Part shown: one piece after another, positions 1 to 9,363 of the stretch
Layout of the letters: the number at the start of each line of letters is the position of its first letter
Position numbering within the stretch: position 1 is the stretch's first letter
Source of the DNA: Amycolatopsis sp. FDAARGOS 1241
Lineage (GTDB): Bacteria; Actinomycetota; Actinomycetes; Mycobacteriales; Pseudonocardiaceae
Assembly: GCF_016889705.1 (NCBI RefSeq)
Contig: NZ_CP069526.1
Span: forward strand, 3,224,001 to 3,288,000
DNA: 64,000 nt
Direction: 5' to 3'
Notes under the pieces: model-generated
The model's input: only the letters and a program-made list of their open reading frames with translations
Told to the model about the DNA's origin: nothing
Databases searched by the model: none
Program-made: the position numbers and the translations under genes

Positions 1-2109
1 AACGCCGACGGCGGCCGCATCGACCTCGACACGGACGGCACGGGGGAGGGCCTCGTCGGCCCGGTCACCGTGGGCGCCGACGTGGTCGGCGCGCCCGCCA
101 ACGCGTCCTACGCGCTGGAGGTCAACGGCCACGAGTTCACCTCGAACGTGCCGGCGGTGCGGCTGAACCCGCGCGAAATCCTGGCCGCCGCGGGACTTCC
201 GGTGGTGTCCACGCAGGACCGTTCGGTGCCGGTCACGTTCGAGGTGCGCTCGGGCCCCCGGGTGGTGGCGTCGGCTTCGCGGACGCTGACCTTGGGCCCC
301 AGCGACGGCACCTACGTCGAAGCGCTCGCCCCGGTCGCGCCGGCGTCCGTGCCGGTCGGGCGCGAGGTGGCGGTGCACTACGACCTGACCGGCGTGCGCA
401 ACCTGTCGAACCCACAGCTGGTCGTGTCGACGCTCGGGCACTGGAACCCCGTCAGCGCACCGCTGTTCGGCACCGGGTTCGTGGCGCCGCTGACCGCCAC
501 GTCGGGTGACGTGGTCGTGCCGGCGTCCGCGTTCGCGGGCGGCGCGGGCGTGTACGGGATCGGGCTCGTGCAGCGGTCGGTCACCGGCAGCGCCGGCGAC
601 CCGACGTACGGCGAGTTCACCGCGATCCGCGTCGGCGGTCCCGCGCAGCGCCCCGACGCCCCGACGCTCACGGCGGGCGGCACGTCCGGGCACTTCGCCT
701 CGATCACCCGGGCGGCACCGGGCTTCTCGCTCGGCTACGACGTGCGCGGCGTACCCGGCGCGACCGGTGCGGCGGTGGAGGTTTCGGCGCCCGCGCCGAC
801 GCTCTACAACGCGCTCAACACGGTGACCAACGCCAACGGCGATCGCCGTGATCAAGGTGGACCGAGCGCGGGATCCGTGGCGTACCAGCAGCTTCCGGCC
901 CGCAACGGCGTCGCGAAGCTCGACGCGGTCCAGCTCGGACTCGGTGGTTCGCTCGACTACAACGTGCGGGTGTTCGCGACCGACCGGCACGGGAAGGTGG
1001 TGGGCCAGGCGTCGCCGACATCGTTCCTCGTGCTCGACGACGGGTATGCGCCGGGCGACAGCGTGGTGACGAGCTTCGCCGCCGCGTCGAAGGGATCGTC
1101 CTACGTCGCGCTGCGCGCGCCCGACGGCGGTGAGTCGGTGCGCGAGTACGACGCCGCTCACGGCACTTACGGCCGCGTGCTGGCGAACGACGCCTCGGGC
1201 AGCGACGCCTACCAGGTGCTCGGCGCGGACGCCGATCGGCTTGCGCTGCTGCACGTGACCCCCGCAGGGTGGACCGTCGAGACGTACGACACCGGGTCAC
1301 TGCAGCGCGTCGCCGCGGTGACCGCCGAGGGCTACTCGGTGTCGGGCGGCCGCGTCGACGCGACCCGGCACCGCGCGGCGCTGCTGGCCAAGCGGACGTC
1401 GGACAACACCGACTTCGTACTGCCGCTGGCGCTGGCCGACGGTGCGCTCGGCACACCGCTGCCCGCGGATCCGCCGGGTGCGGTCACCGGCGGGTTCAAG
1501 ATGATCGCGCTGGACCAGGCCAGCGGGCTGGTCTACCTGGCGCGCGCCGGCAGCGGCCTGATCTGCTTCGGCGCGGGCGCGGCCTCGGTGGCGGCGGTGG
1601 ACCTCGACTCGGGCACGACCCGGCTGTCCGACGGGGGCAGCGTGTGCGCGAACGGGCTGGCGTTCGACGACGGCGCGAACAAGCTGTACGAGACGGTGTA
1701 CCGCTCGGTGAGCCTCAACATCGTCGGCACCACCTCGCTGGGCTCGGTCGCCGGCGACACGCTCACGGCGGGTGGCTCGGTGACGGTGCGCCAGCAGCAG
1801 TCTTCGTTCCTGGCCGTCGACGGGGTGCACCACCTGGGGCTGGTCGCTTTCCGCACGCCGCCGGTGATCTCGCAGTTCGGCAAGGTCGGTGGGGTGATCA
1901 CCGACAGCAACGCCACGAGCCAGTTCGCGGTGCTCGACCTGACGACCGGTAAACAGGTGTCGGTGGTGTCCGGGCTGAACATCGTGGCGGGCCCCTTCGG
2001 CGGCGAGGTCAACAGCCAGACGGAACGCTCGGCCCAGCTCGACCCCGCCACCCGCACCGGCTGGGTGCCCTCGGCCGACGGTAGGCAGCTGCAGCAGTTC
2101 CGGTACTGA
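1..2109 (+). CDS. C-terminal part of a large secreted protein (5' end outside window)
   Basis: The reading frame is open from base 1 and stops at 2109, so at least 702 residues are present and the start lies upstream. The GTG at 70 is internal and not the true start. The sequence is rich in Gly, Ala, Val, Ser and Thr and reads as repeated extracellular beta-sandwich-like domains over the first 330 residues. A region rich in paired Gly/Asp follows (about 350-680) and may be a beta-propeller. No catalytic motif is visible. Proteins with this tail in actinomycetes are often secreted subtilisin-type peptidases, but the catalytic part would be off the window, so that is only a guess. Two hairpins follow the stop. 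Confidence 0.7.
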   Translation, partial: NADGGRIDLDTDGTGEGLVGPVTVGADVVGAPANASYALEVNGHEFTSNVPAVRLNPREILAAAGLPVVSTQDRSVPVTFEVRSGPRVVASASRTLTLGPSDGTYVEALAPVAPASVPVGREVAVHYDLTGVRNLSNPQLVVSTLGHWNPVSAPLFGTGFVAPLTATSGDVVVPASAFAGGAGVYGIGLVQRSVTGSAGDPTYGEFTAIRVGGPAQRPDAPTLTAGGTSGHFASITRAAPGFSLGYDVRGVPGATGAAVEVSAPAPTLYNALNTVTNANGDRRDQGGPSAGSVAYQQLPARNGVAKLDAVQLGLGGSLDYNVRVFATDRHGKVVGQASPTSFLVLDDGYAPGDSVVTSFAAASKGSSYVALRAPDGGESVREYDAAHGTYGRVLANDASGSDAYQVLGADADRLALLHVTPAGWTVETYDTGSLQRVAAVTAEGYSVSGGRVDATRHRAALLAKRTSDNTDFVLPLALADGALGTPLPADPPGAVTGGFKMIALDQASGLVYLARAGSGLICFGAGAASVAAVDLDSGTTRLSDGGSVCANGLAFDDGANKLYETVYRSVSLNIVGTTSLGSVAGDTLTAGGSVTVRQQQSSFLAVDGVHHLGLVAFRTPPVISQFGKVGGVITDSNATSQFAVLDLTTGKQVSVVSGLNIVAGPFGGEVNSQTERSAQLDPATRTGWVPSADGRQLQQFRY

Positions 2110-2114
2110 CGAGT

Positions 2115-2140
2115 CCCTCCCGGCGGCGCGGCCGGGAGGG
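2115..2140 (+). terminator. GC hairpin after the secreted-protein gene
   Basis: Ten-base perfect arms CCCTCCCGGC and GCCGGGAGGG with a six-base loop begin 5 bases after the stop codon. There is no T run directly after it. It forms a tandem with the stronger hairpin at 2148-2188. Confidence 0.55.
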
Positions 2141-2147
2141 CCGGGTG

Positions 2148-2188
2148 ATGGCGGGATCGGTCCGATGTGGACCGGTCCCGCCATTTTT
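2148..2188 (+). terminator. Rho-independent terminator with T run
   Basis: Sixteen-base arms (ATGGCGGGATCGGTCC and GGACCGGTCCCGCCAT, one G-T wobble) enclose a five-base loop and are followed by TTTTT at 2184-2188. This is the most canonical intrinsic terminator in the window and closes the secreted-protein gene. Confidence 0.85.
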
Positions 2189-2236
2189 GCGGGTTTCGAT
2201 CGCCGAAACCCGGGGCGGCAGGGCAAGATCGACAGC

Positions 2237-3091
2237 GTGGACCGACCGCTGGCTGGCAGGATCGCCGTCGTCACCGGCGCGAGCCGGGGCGTGGGCAAGG
2301 GCATCGCGCTGGAGTTGGGTGCCGCCGGCGCGACGGTGTACGTCACGGGCCGCAGCGTCGGCGCCGGCCCGTTGCCCGGCACGATCGCCCAGACAGCCGC
2401 CGAGGTGACGGCGCTCGGCGGTACCGGCGTCGCCTTGCGCTGCGACCACCACGACGACGCGCAGGTGGCGGCGGTGTTCAAGCGCATCTCCATCGAAGCG
2501 GCCGGCTCGATGTACTGGTGAACAACATCTTCTCCGCGCCTGACCTCGCGGGGTGGCTCGACAAGCCGTTCTGGGAGCTGCCGATCAAGGCGTGGGACGA
2601 GGTGCTCGGCATCGGCGCCCGCTCGCACTACGTGGCCAGCGTCCACGCCGCTGCGCTGCTGTTCGCCGCGGGCGGGGGCCTGATCGCGAACATCTCGTCC
2701 TCGGGCGCGGCCGCGTACACAGCAGGACACCGTCTACGGCGTCGGCAAGGCCGACGTGGACAAGATGACCGCCGACACGGCGCTCGAGCTGCGGCCCCGC
2801 AACGTCGCGGTCGTGTCCCTGTGGCCCGGTCTCGTGCGCGCCGAACTGCTGGCCTTCGCCGCCCGCCGGACGCGCGAGGGCCGCACGGTCCTCGACATCC
2901 CCGGCGCCGGCGCCTTCGACCTCGCCGCGGCCGAGTCCCCGCGCTTCGTCGGCCGCGGTGTCGTGGCGCCGGCGGCGGACCCGGACGTGCTCAACCGAGC
3001 GGGCACCGTCGAAACCACCACGGACCTCGCGGCGGCCTACGGCTTCACCGACGTGGACGGCACCCTGCCGGGCGAGATCGCGGCGTCCTGA
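2237..3091 (+). pseudogene. SDR-family oxidoreductase with two frameshifts
   Basis: Starting at GTG 2237 the protein shows the Rossmann motif GASRGVGKG and TGRS, typical of NAD(P)-binding short-chain dehydrogenases. The frame breaks near 2500-2515 (the DVLVNN segment continues in the next frame) and again near 2720. The active-site YGVGK and the C-terminal half to the stop at 3091 then return to the first frame. The organisation (long insert after the NN motif) resembles DHRS1-like SDRs of about 285 residues. All core motifs survive, including Y-x3-K. Two small indels could therefore be sequence errors or recent decay. As given it cannot make a full-length enzyme. Confidence 0.75.
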
Positions 3092-3175
3092 GCGTCACCA
3101 CCGGTGCCACCTAGGCGGATTCGCCCGGCACATTCCCGACATGGCTCGGCAAGCTCGCGTCCCCGGCCGCCCGGC

Positions 3176-3901
3176 CTAGCGGGCCGCGCCGGCCGGTCCG
3201 GAGCCCAGGTCGAGCAGCTCCTCGAAGAACCCGCCGATCCGGCGTTCGCGGTCGACGAGGTGGACCTCGAGGATCCAGTGCGACACCTGACCTTTGCGGT
3301 CCGGCCGGCGCATCGGCCGGTCGCTGCCCGGTGCGATGTACGACTCGATGCGCTCGCCGTCGATCGTTTCATGCGGGAACTGGCCCACGAGGTGCCCCGC
3401 GTGCGCGCCGCCGAACTCCCAGCCGGCGTCGGCGGCGAACTTCGTGACGTGCGCGTACAGCTCGGCGCCGCTCACGTCCGGGTGCGCCTCGAAGTACGCG
3501 CGCCCCGCGGCCCACACCACCGGCAGGCTGTCGCGCAGCCGCTGCTTCACCGGGTCGTCGCCCAGCACGAACGTCCGCCCGAAGTCGGCCTCGAACTCCT
3601 CGAAGATCGGGCCGAAGTCCACGAACACGATGTCGTCTTCGGCGATCACGCGGTCCGGTGGGTTCTCCCGGTACGGCTGCAGCGTGTTTTCGCCTGCGCG
3701 CACGATCCGCTTGTGCCAGTAGCGGTCCACGCCGAACAGATCGGCCGCGAGGTCGCGCACGGCGTCGCTCGCCTCCGTCTCGCGCACGCCCGGCGCGAGC
3801 AGCCCGCGCCGCTGCACCTGATCGAACAGCTCGACGGCCTTGGCCTGCGCCTCCAGCAGCCGCCGGGCGCGCAGCGCCTCGTCCTCGATCAACTCAGCCA
3901 T
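3176..3901 (-). CDS. M24-family metallopeptidase / Xaa-Pro aminopeptidase-like
   Basis: The 241-residue protein has the pita-bread (methionine aminopeptidase / creatinase) fold signature. It shows metal-ligand Asp residues in VDFGPIFEEFEADFGR, a His in GAHAGHLVGQFPHE, and a late Glu in the ILEVHL segment. It is short and consists only of the catalytic domain, as in cytosolic M24 proteins related to aminopeptidase P. The substrate cannot be told. It stands alone and is transcribed toward the SDR pseudogene. The ATG at 3901 is the first in-frame start and gives the natural N terminus MAELIEDEAL. Confidence 0.8.
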   Translation of the reverse strand: MAELIEDEALRARRLLEAQAKAVELFDQVQRRGLLAPGVRETEASDAVRDLAADLFGVDRYWHKRIVRAGENTLQPYRENPPDRVIAEDDIVFVDFGPIFEEFEADFGRTFVLGDDPVKQRLRDSLPVVWAAGRAYFEAHPDVSGAELYAHVTKFAADAGWEFGGAHAGHLVGQFPHETIDGERIESYIAPGSDRPMRRPDRKGQVSHWILEVHLVDRERRIGGFFEELLDLGSGPAGAAR

Positions 3902-4101
3902 GCCGCGACCGTAACCGGCTGGCGCCCGCGCTCACCAGGGGCGCCCGATTCGGGCGCGTACGGGGAGGAATGTCCGGTCTTCAGGGGAACCGGGGAAAAC
4001 TCCACAGGTTGCGCACGGAGCGTGGCAAGGAAACTCTCAGGTACGGGGTGTGTCCTGGTCGAGGCGGCAAGCCAGGAGCGGGACGAGGCTGGAGCGGGAA
4101 A

Positions 4102-5658
4102 ATGAGCGAACAGGAACCGGGTTCGACGGGCGGACAGGCCGGCGGCTGGCCGTACGGCGACCAGACCCAGCCGGGCCACTACGGGCAGTACGGGCAGCAG
4201 GCGCACCAGAGCCGGCAGGGGCAGCACGGCCAGCAGGGCCAGCAGGGCCGGTACGGACAGCAGAACCCGTACGGCTATCAGCAGGGCTGGGCGCAGCAGG
4301 GTGCCTGGGGCACGCAGCAGTATCCGCAGACGCCGTACCACAAGCCCAAGCCCAAGCCGCCCAGGCCGGTGCGCAGCGCGGCGATCGCGGTCGGCACCAT
4401 CGGGCTGTCGGTGGTCCTCGGGCTCGGGATCGGCCACTTCGTGTGGACGCCCGGCTCCGGCTCCGCGAGCGGCAACCAGAACTTCGGGTCCGTCGCCCCG
4501 CCCGGGGGCACGTCGAGCACGTCGATCGACGCCAACGGGATCGCGCAGAAGGTCGACCCGGCGCTGGCCGACGTCAACACCGACCTCGGTTACCAGGGCG
4601 CGGAAGCCGCGGGCACCGGCATCGTGCTCACCTCCGACGGCGAGATCCTCACGAACAACCACGTCGTCGAAGGCGCCACCAGCATCAAGGTGACCGACCT
4701 CGGTGATGGCAAGACCTACACCGCTTCCGTTCTCGGTTACGACCGCAGCCACGACATCGCGGTCATCAAGCTCAACGGCGCGTCCGGGCTCAAGACCGCG
4801 ACGCTCGGCAACTCGTCCTCGGTCCAGACCGGCGACGCCGTGGTCGGCATCGGCAACGCCGGAGGTGCCGGTGGCACCCCGGCCGTGGCCGCGGGCAAGG
4901 TGACGGCGCTGAACCAGTCGATCACCGCGTCGGACGAGTCGAGCAGCTCGTCGGAGCAGCTGTCCGGCCTGATCCAGGTCGACGCCGACATCCAATCCGG
5001 CGATTCGGGCGGCCCGCTGGTCAACGCGAGCGGTCAGGTGGTCGGTGTCGACACCGCCGCGTCGCAGAGCTTCCAGTTCAACGGCGGCCAGGGCCGTGGC
5101 TTCGGCGGCGGGCTCGGGCGCGGGCAGGGCGGCTTCGGCCAGGGGCAAGGCGGCCTGGGCCAGGGCGACGGCCAGCAGGGCGGCTCCACCGGGAACCAGG
5201 GCTTCGCGGTCCCGATCAACCAGGCGATCGACCTGGCGCACCAGATCATCGGCGGCAAGTCGTCCGAAACCGTCCACATCGGACAGAGTGCCTTCCTCGG
5301 TGTGTCCGTGAGCGACGCCGGGCAGCAGGCCCAGGGCGGCTTCGGCCAGGGTCAGCGCGGGCTCGGCCAGGGTGGCCTGGGGCAGGGCGGCTTGGGTCAG
5401 GGTCAAGGGCAGGGCCAGGGCAGCTCGTCCGGCGCGCTGATCCAGCAGGTGGTCCAGGGTGGCCCGGCGGCGGCGGCCGGCCTGACCGGCGGCGACGTGA
5501 TCACCGCGGTGGACGGCAAGGCCGTCGACTCGGCGACCACGCTCACCACCCTCATGGACACCCACCACCCGGGCGACAAGCTCACCGTGACCGTCGTCGA
5601 CCAGACGGGCCAGCAGCACGACGTCTCGATCACCCCGGCCAACGGGCCGGTCGGCTGA
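4102..5658 (+). CDS. Membrane-anchored HtrA/DegP-like serine protease with PDZ domain
   Basis: The 518-residue protein has a cytoplasmic N-terminal tail (1-90) made almost entirely of Gln, Gly and Tyr. One membrane segment follows at about 94-115, then a trypsin-like domain with the triad His187 (NNHVVEG), Asp218 (HDIAVI) and Ser302 (GDSGGPL), and a C-terminal PDZ domain. Two Gly-Gln-rich low-complexity stretches are inserted, at about 328-360 inside the protease domain and at about 411-444 near the start of the PDZ domain. ATG 4102 follows a purine-rich GGAGCGGGAAA. An in-frame ATG at 3970 would add 44 unrelated residues and is poorly spaced. It probably acts in envelope protein quality control or regulated proteolysis. 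Confidence 0.9.
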   Translation: MSEQEPGSTGGQAGGWPYGDQTQPGHYGQYGQQAHQSRQGQHGQQGQQGRYGQQNPYGYQQGWAQQGAWGTQQYPQTPYHKPKPKPPRPVRSAAIAVGTIGLSVVLGLGIGHFVWTPGSGSASGNQNFGSVAPPGGTSSTSIDANGIAQKVDPALADVNTDLGYQGAEAAGTGIVLTSDGEILTNNHVVEGATSIKVTDLGDGKTYTASVLGYDRSHDIAVIKLNGASGLKTATLGNSSSVQTGDAVVGIGNAGGAGGTPAVAAGKVTALNQSITASDESSSSSEQLSGLIQVDADIQSGDSGGPLVNASGQVVGVDTAASQSFQFNGGQGRGFGGGLGRGQGGFGQGQGGLGQGDGQQGGSTGNQGFAVPINQAIDLAHQIIGGKSSETVHIGQSAFLGVSVSDAGQQAQGGFGQGQRGLGQGGLGQGGLGQGQGQGQGSSSGALIQQVVQGGPAAAAGLTGGDVITAVDGKAVDSATTLTTLMDTHHPGDKLTVTVVDQTGQQHDVSITPANGPVG

Positions 5659-5671
5659 GCGCGACCACCAA

Positions 5672-5702
5672 GGGGTCCCGGTCCACTTCGGACCGGGGCC
5701 CC
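5672..5702 (+). terminator. Hairpin terminator after the HtrA gene
   Basis: Thirteen-base arms (GGGGTCCCGGTCC and GGACCGGGGCCCC, one U-G wobble) with a five-base loop lie 14 bases after the stop. There is no T run, as is common in high-GC actinomycetes. The remaining sequence to 5959 shows nothing recognisable except the ribosome binding site of the next gene. Confidence 0.6.
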
Positions 5703-5959
5703 GCGCTCGCGGGCCGGCCCCTCCTCGCGGCGAGGCAGGGGGTTTCCGCCGGCCCTGCCGACGGAGCCGGCCGGGTGCGGCACGAGCGAACCGGCGGCCC
5801 GCCGTGCCCGGGCACTGCGGGGTCGCCGCCGTCGCGCAGCTCGTCTCGGACGCGCCCGGACCGCCGCCTGAGTCGCTGGTGGCTCACATTCCCCGCCTCT
5901 GAGGCCGATCGCGGCTTATCGTGTGGCAGGCACCGTCGCCGAAGCCGGGAGAGGATTCC

Positions 5960-7525
5960 GTGGACGCAACCAGCACCTGGTCGTACGAGCCGCTCACCCC
6001 CACCGCCTACCTCGATCGCGCCGCGGCCGCTCACGGCGACCGCATCGCCGTGGTCGACGGTGAGGACCGCTGGACCTACTCCGAGCTGCACGAACGGTGC
6101 CGCCGGCTCGCCGGCGCACTCGCCCCGCTCGCCGCCGGGCGGCCGGTGGCCGTGCTGGCGCCCAACACCCACGTGCTGCTGGAGGCGAATTTCGGCGTGC
6201 CGTGGGCGGGTGTGCCGCTCGTCGCCGTGAACACGCGGCTCGCGGCTCGCGAGATCGCCTACCTGCTCGAGCATTCCGACGCCGCGGTGCTGGTGCACGA
6301 CCCCGGGTTCGACGAATTGGTGGCCGACGCCGTGGCGCTGCTGCCCGGCGAACCGCCCCGCCGGATCCGCGCGGGGGAGGAGTACGAGCGGCTGCTGGCC
6401 GCAGCCGAACCGCTCGCGCTCACGCCCGGCGACGAGCGGTCGGTGCTCTCGATCAACTACACGTCCGGCACGACCGGCCGGCCGAAGGGCGTGCTGTACA
6501 GCCACCGCGGCGCCTACCTGCAGGCGCTGGCGATGGTCGGGCACACGGGCTTGTCTCCGTCGGCGGTGCACCTGTGGACGCTGCCGATGTTCCACTGCAA
6601 CGGCTGGTGCTTCCCGTGGGCGGTGACGGCCGCGGCCGCCACGCACGTGTGCCTGCCGAAGGTCGAGCCCGCCCGCGTGTGGCAGCTGATCCGGGAGCAG
6701 GGCGTCACCCACCTCAACGGCGCGCCGACGGTGCTGTCGATGCTCGCGTACGCCCCGGAAGCGGCGCCGGTGGAGAAGCCGGTGCGCGTGGCGACGGGCG
6801 GGGCGCCGCCGTCGCCCGCGATCCTGCGGCGGATGCGCGAGCTCGGCTTCGACGTCACGCACCTCTACGGCCTCACCGAGACCTACGGCCCGGCGATGAT
6901 CTGCGACTGGCGCCCGGAGTGGAACGCGCTCGGCGAACAGGAGCAGGCGCGGCTCAAGGCGCGCCAGGGCGTGGGCAACATGATCTCCTGCACCGCACGC
7001 GTGATCGGCGACGACGGCGCGGACGTGCCCGCCGACGGTGCCACGATCGGCCAGATCGCCCTGCGCGGCAACAACGTGATGCTCGGCTACCTCAACGACC
7101 CGGCGGCGACGCGCGCCGCGGTGCCCGACGGCTGGTTCCGCACCGGCGACCTGGGCGTCGTGCACCCCGACGGGTACGTGGAACTGCGCGACCGCAGCAA
7201 GGACGTGATCATCTCCGGCGGTGAGAACATCGCGTCGGTGGAGGTGGAGCAGGCGATCGCCGAGCACCCGGCCGTGCTCGAAGTCGCGGTCGTCGCCGTG
7301 CCGGACGACCGCTGGGGCGAGGTGCCGGCCGCCTACGTGACGCTGCGCGACGGCGAAACCGCGACGGAGGCCGAGATCGTCGAGTTCGTGCGCGAGCGGC
7401 TGGCGCGGTTCAAGGCGCCGAAGAGCGTGACCTTCGGAGACCTGCCGAAGACGTCGACGGGGAAGATCCAGAAGTACGTGCTGCGCGAGAAGGCGTGGGC
7501 GGGGGTCGAGCGGCGGATCCAGTGA
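5960..7525 (+). CDS. AMP-forming acyl-CoA synthetase (fatty-acid/aryl-CoA ligase family)
   Basis: The 521-residue adenylate-forming enzyme activates a carboxylic acid with ATP and transfers it to CoA. Visible signatures are the P-loop TSGTTGRPKG (about 167-177), LPMFHCNGWC, the YGLTETYGP motif, the hinge GWFRTGDLG and the C-terminal catalytic Lys in PKTSTGKIQK (about 502). The FHCNGW signature is common in medium/long-chain and cinnamate/benzoate-type ligases, so the substrate stays open. There is no carrier-protein domain beside it, which argues against an NRPS role. GTG 5960 has GGAGAGG upstream. It is convergent with the methyltransferase gene, only 6 bases away. Confidence 0.88.
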   Translation: MDATSTWSYEPLTPTAYLDRAAAAHGDRIAVVDGEDRWTYSELHERCRRLAGALAPLAAGRPVAVLAPNTHVLLEANFGVPWAGVPLVAVNTRLAAREIAYLLEHSDAAVLVHDPGFDELVADAVALLPGEPPRRIRAGEEYERLLAAAEPLALTPGDERSVLSINYTSGTTGRPKGVLYSHRGAYLQALAMVGHTGLSPSAVHLWTLPMFHCNGWCFPWAVTAAAATHVCLPKVEPARVWQLIREQGVTHLNGAPTVLSMLAYAPEAAPVEKPVRVATGGAPPSPAILRRMRELGFDVTHLYGLTETYGPAMICDWRPEWNALGEQEQARLKARQGVGNMISCTARVIGDDGADVPADGATIGQIALRGNNVMLGYLNDPAATRAAVPDGWFRTGDLGVVHPDGYVELRDRSKDVIISGGENIASVEVEQAIAEHPAVLEVAVVAVPDDRWGEVPAAYVTLRDGETATEAEIVEFVRERLARFKAPKSVTFGDLPKTSTGKIQKYVLREKAWAGVERRIQ

Positions 7526-7531
7526 CGAAGC

Positions 7532-8647
7532 TCAGCCGAGCCGGTAGAAGCGCCACGTGTCGTGCTCGATCGGCAGCACCGCGATGCGGTCGAACCCGGC
7601 TTCGTGCGCGTAAGCCTCGACGGTCGAGCGGCGGATCGCGGTGCCGGTGGCGGCCGAGTGGGGGCTGCTCATGCTGTCGGGCAGGCAGATCGCCACGCTG
7701 AAGCCGTACATCAGCCGCTCGACGGAGTCGCCGGGCGCGGTGAAACTGTCCGCGACCTTCATGTCGGCCACGAGCACCGTCGTGCCGAGACGGTGCATCG
7801 CCTCGAGCGCGCGCACGGGATAGGGCAGGTCGTGGAGGCACTCGAAAGCCATCACGAGGTCGTACGGTCCGGCGCCGGCCGTGCCGATGTCCTGCCGGTG
7901 CACGGTGATGCGGTCTTCGAGGCCGGCTTCGGCGACGTTGCGCCGGGCGAGCTCGACGGTGGCGCGGTCGAGGTCGTAGGCGTCGACGCTCGCGTGCGGG
8001 AACGCGCGCGCGAGCGCGATCGCGGCCCAGCCGCCGCCGCAGCCGACGTCGGCGATGCGCGTGGGGCCGTCGGTGAGCTTGGCGAGCACGTCGGGCATCG
8101 CGGGCAGCCACTCGCTGGCCAGCAGGTGCAGGAACCCGGGGCGGTTGAGCGCGGCCTGGGACTCGCGCATGTCGGCGCCGTGGCCGGACCACGGGAAGCC
8201 GTGGCCGGTGCGGAACGCTTCGGCGACCTGGGGCACGTGCCCCGCGGCGCTCACCAGCTGGCGTGCGAGCGGGCTGAGGTAGGCGAGTGCGTCGTGGTCG
8301 GCCAGCACCGTCTCCGCGCCGGGGGCGAAGCGGTAGCGCCGGTCGCCCTCGGTGCCGGTCACGTCGAGGAAGCCCGAAACCGCTTGCTGTTCGAGCCACT
8401 CGCGGGCGCAGCGCTCGTCGGTCCCGGTCGCCTCGGCCAGCTCGCCGGGGGAGCAGTGGCCACCGGCGAGAGCCCGGTAGTAACCGAGGCGATCGCCCAG
8501 CGCGATCGCGATGACGTCGGACGTCGCGACGGCGGCGTCGAACACGCGCGCGGCCACGGTTTCCGCGGGATCTTCGGGCATCACCCAGTATTTCCAGCGC
8601 CGGACGAGCCGGACAACGGCCGACTTTTCATCGCGGGCCTGGTTCAT
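7532..8647 (-). CDS. Class I SAM-dependent methyltransferase with N-terminal winged helix
   Basis: The 371-residue protein has an N-terminal helical/winged-helix region (about 30-110) of the type found in small-molecule O/C-methyltransferases and in Rv2258c-like proteins. It is followed by a Rossmann methyltransferase domain with the SAM-binding motif IADVGCGGGWAAIAL and the acidic loop AYDLD. FECLHDLPYP probably lines the active site. ATG 8647 gives MNQARDEK; longer in-frame extensions upstream read through non-coding composition. The substrate is unknown. Confidence 0.85.
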   Translation of the reverse strand: MNQARDEKSAVVRLVRRWKYWVMPEDPAETVAARVFDAAVATSDVIAIALGDRLGYYRALAGGHCSPGELAEATGTDERCAREWLEQQAVSGFLDVTGTEGDRRYRFAPGAETVLADHDALAYLSPLARQLVSAAGHVPQVAEAFRTGHGFPWSGHGADMRESQAALNRPGFLHLLASEWLPAMPDVLAKLTDGPTRIADVGCGGGWAAIALARAFPHASVDAYDLDRATVELARRNVAEAGLEDRITVHRQDIGTAGAGPYDLVMAFECLHDLPYPVRALEAMHRLGTTVLVADMKVADSFTAPGDSVERLMYGFSVAICLPDSMSSPHSAATGTAIRRSTVEAYAHEAGFDRIAVLPIEHDTWRFYRLG

Positions 8648-8961
8648 CCTGGTGCTTCCGGGGTGCGCTTTCCGCGGCTCGCCGTGGTGCCGCCGGGCAG
8701 TTCCCGGGCGAATGCTGCCGCAGAGGCGCTGCTCCTTCGCGCCTCCGGCTTTGCTCGTCGCTGAGAGTGGCGCAGGTCCACCACAACGAACAACCGTTCG
8801 CGGAGTTCGCCACGGCGCCGGAGACGGCTCGGCACGATCGTTTTCCGCCGGAGTGGGCCGCACGGCCGGCCAACAGGCCCAGACCATGGGGCGAAATGGT
8901 TGTCTCCGGGCACCTGGCCCGGTTCCGGTGCCGCCGAGCCGGTCGCGGCGGCACCGGCGGC
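8648..8961. other. Intergenic region without a recognisable gene
   Basis: About 314 bases lie between the methyltransferase start and the end of the small gene at 8962. The overlapping open frames here have no recognisable motif and biased composition. It probably holds the promoter of the methyltransferase on the minus strand. I could not place convincing -35/-10 boxes. Confidence 0.5.
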
Positions 8962-9276
8962 TCAGGCCGGCCTGACCTCGCACGACCACGCGCCCCCGGC
9001 ACCGCGGGTGCACGTGATCTGCTGGTCGTCCCCGTCGTCGGGCCGGCGCCACGGCATCACGGCGTCCCCGGCGAGGAGGGCGTCGAGCGTCTGGAGCTCG
9101 GGGTCGCGGGGCTCGGGGTGGTGCTCGTAGCCGGCGCGGCCCAGTGCCAGCGCGATGGCCATGCCGAGCAGGTTGACGTCGTTCGCGCCGGTCGGCAGGT
9201 CGCCGCCGCCGTCCGGCCGCAGCCGCACCCCGGCCTCGGGTGTGTAGACGATCGCTGCGGTGTAGCTGTCGGACAT
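8962..9276 (-). CDS. Hypothetical 104-residue protein
   Basis: A small soluble protein (start MSDSYTAAIVYTPEAG) with an acidic, Pro/Asp-rich centre and two cysteines near the C terminus (ITCTRG and WSCEV). I do not recognise a family. It has normal third-position GC bias and sits alone between the methyltransferase and the PadR pair, so it is probably real. Confidence 0.6.
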   Translation of the reverse strand: MSDSYTAAIVYTPEAGVRLRPDGGGDLPTGANDVNLLGMAIALALGRAGYEHHPEPRDPELQTLDALLAGDAVMPWRRPDDGDDQQITCTRGAGGAWSCEVRPA

Positions 9277-9363
9277 CGCCGGGCACTCTCCGTTCCTGAA
9301 CCCACTGACGGGCCCAGCCTATTTCCCCGCCCACCCCTGACCACCAGCGACCCGCCGCGGGCC

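Noticed and set aside
3889..5619. A minus-strand open frame of 576 codons opposite the HtrA gene
   Set aside because: It is a shadow of the protease gene. No domain is recognisable, and the plus-strand frame has the complete catalytic triad.
5960..7525. The acyl-CoA ligase as an NRPS adenylation protein
   Set aside because: There is no carrier or condensation domain nearby, and the signature motifs match free-standing acyl-CoA synthetases.
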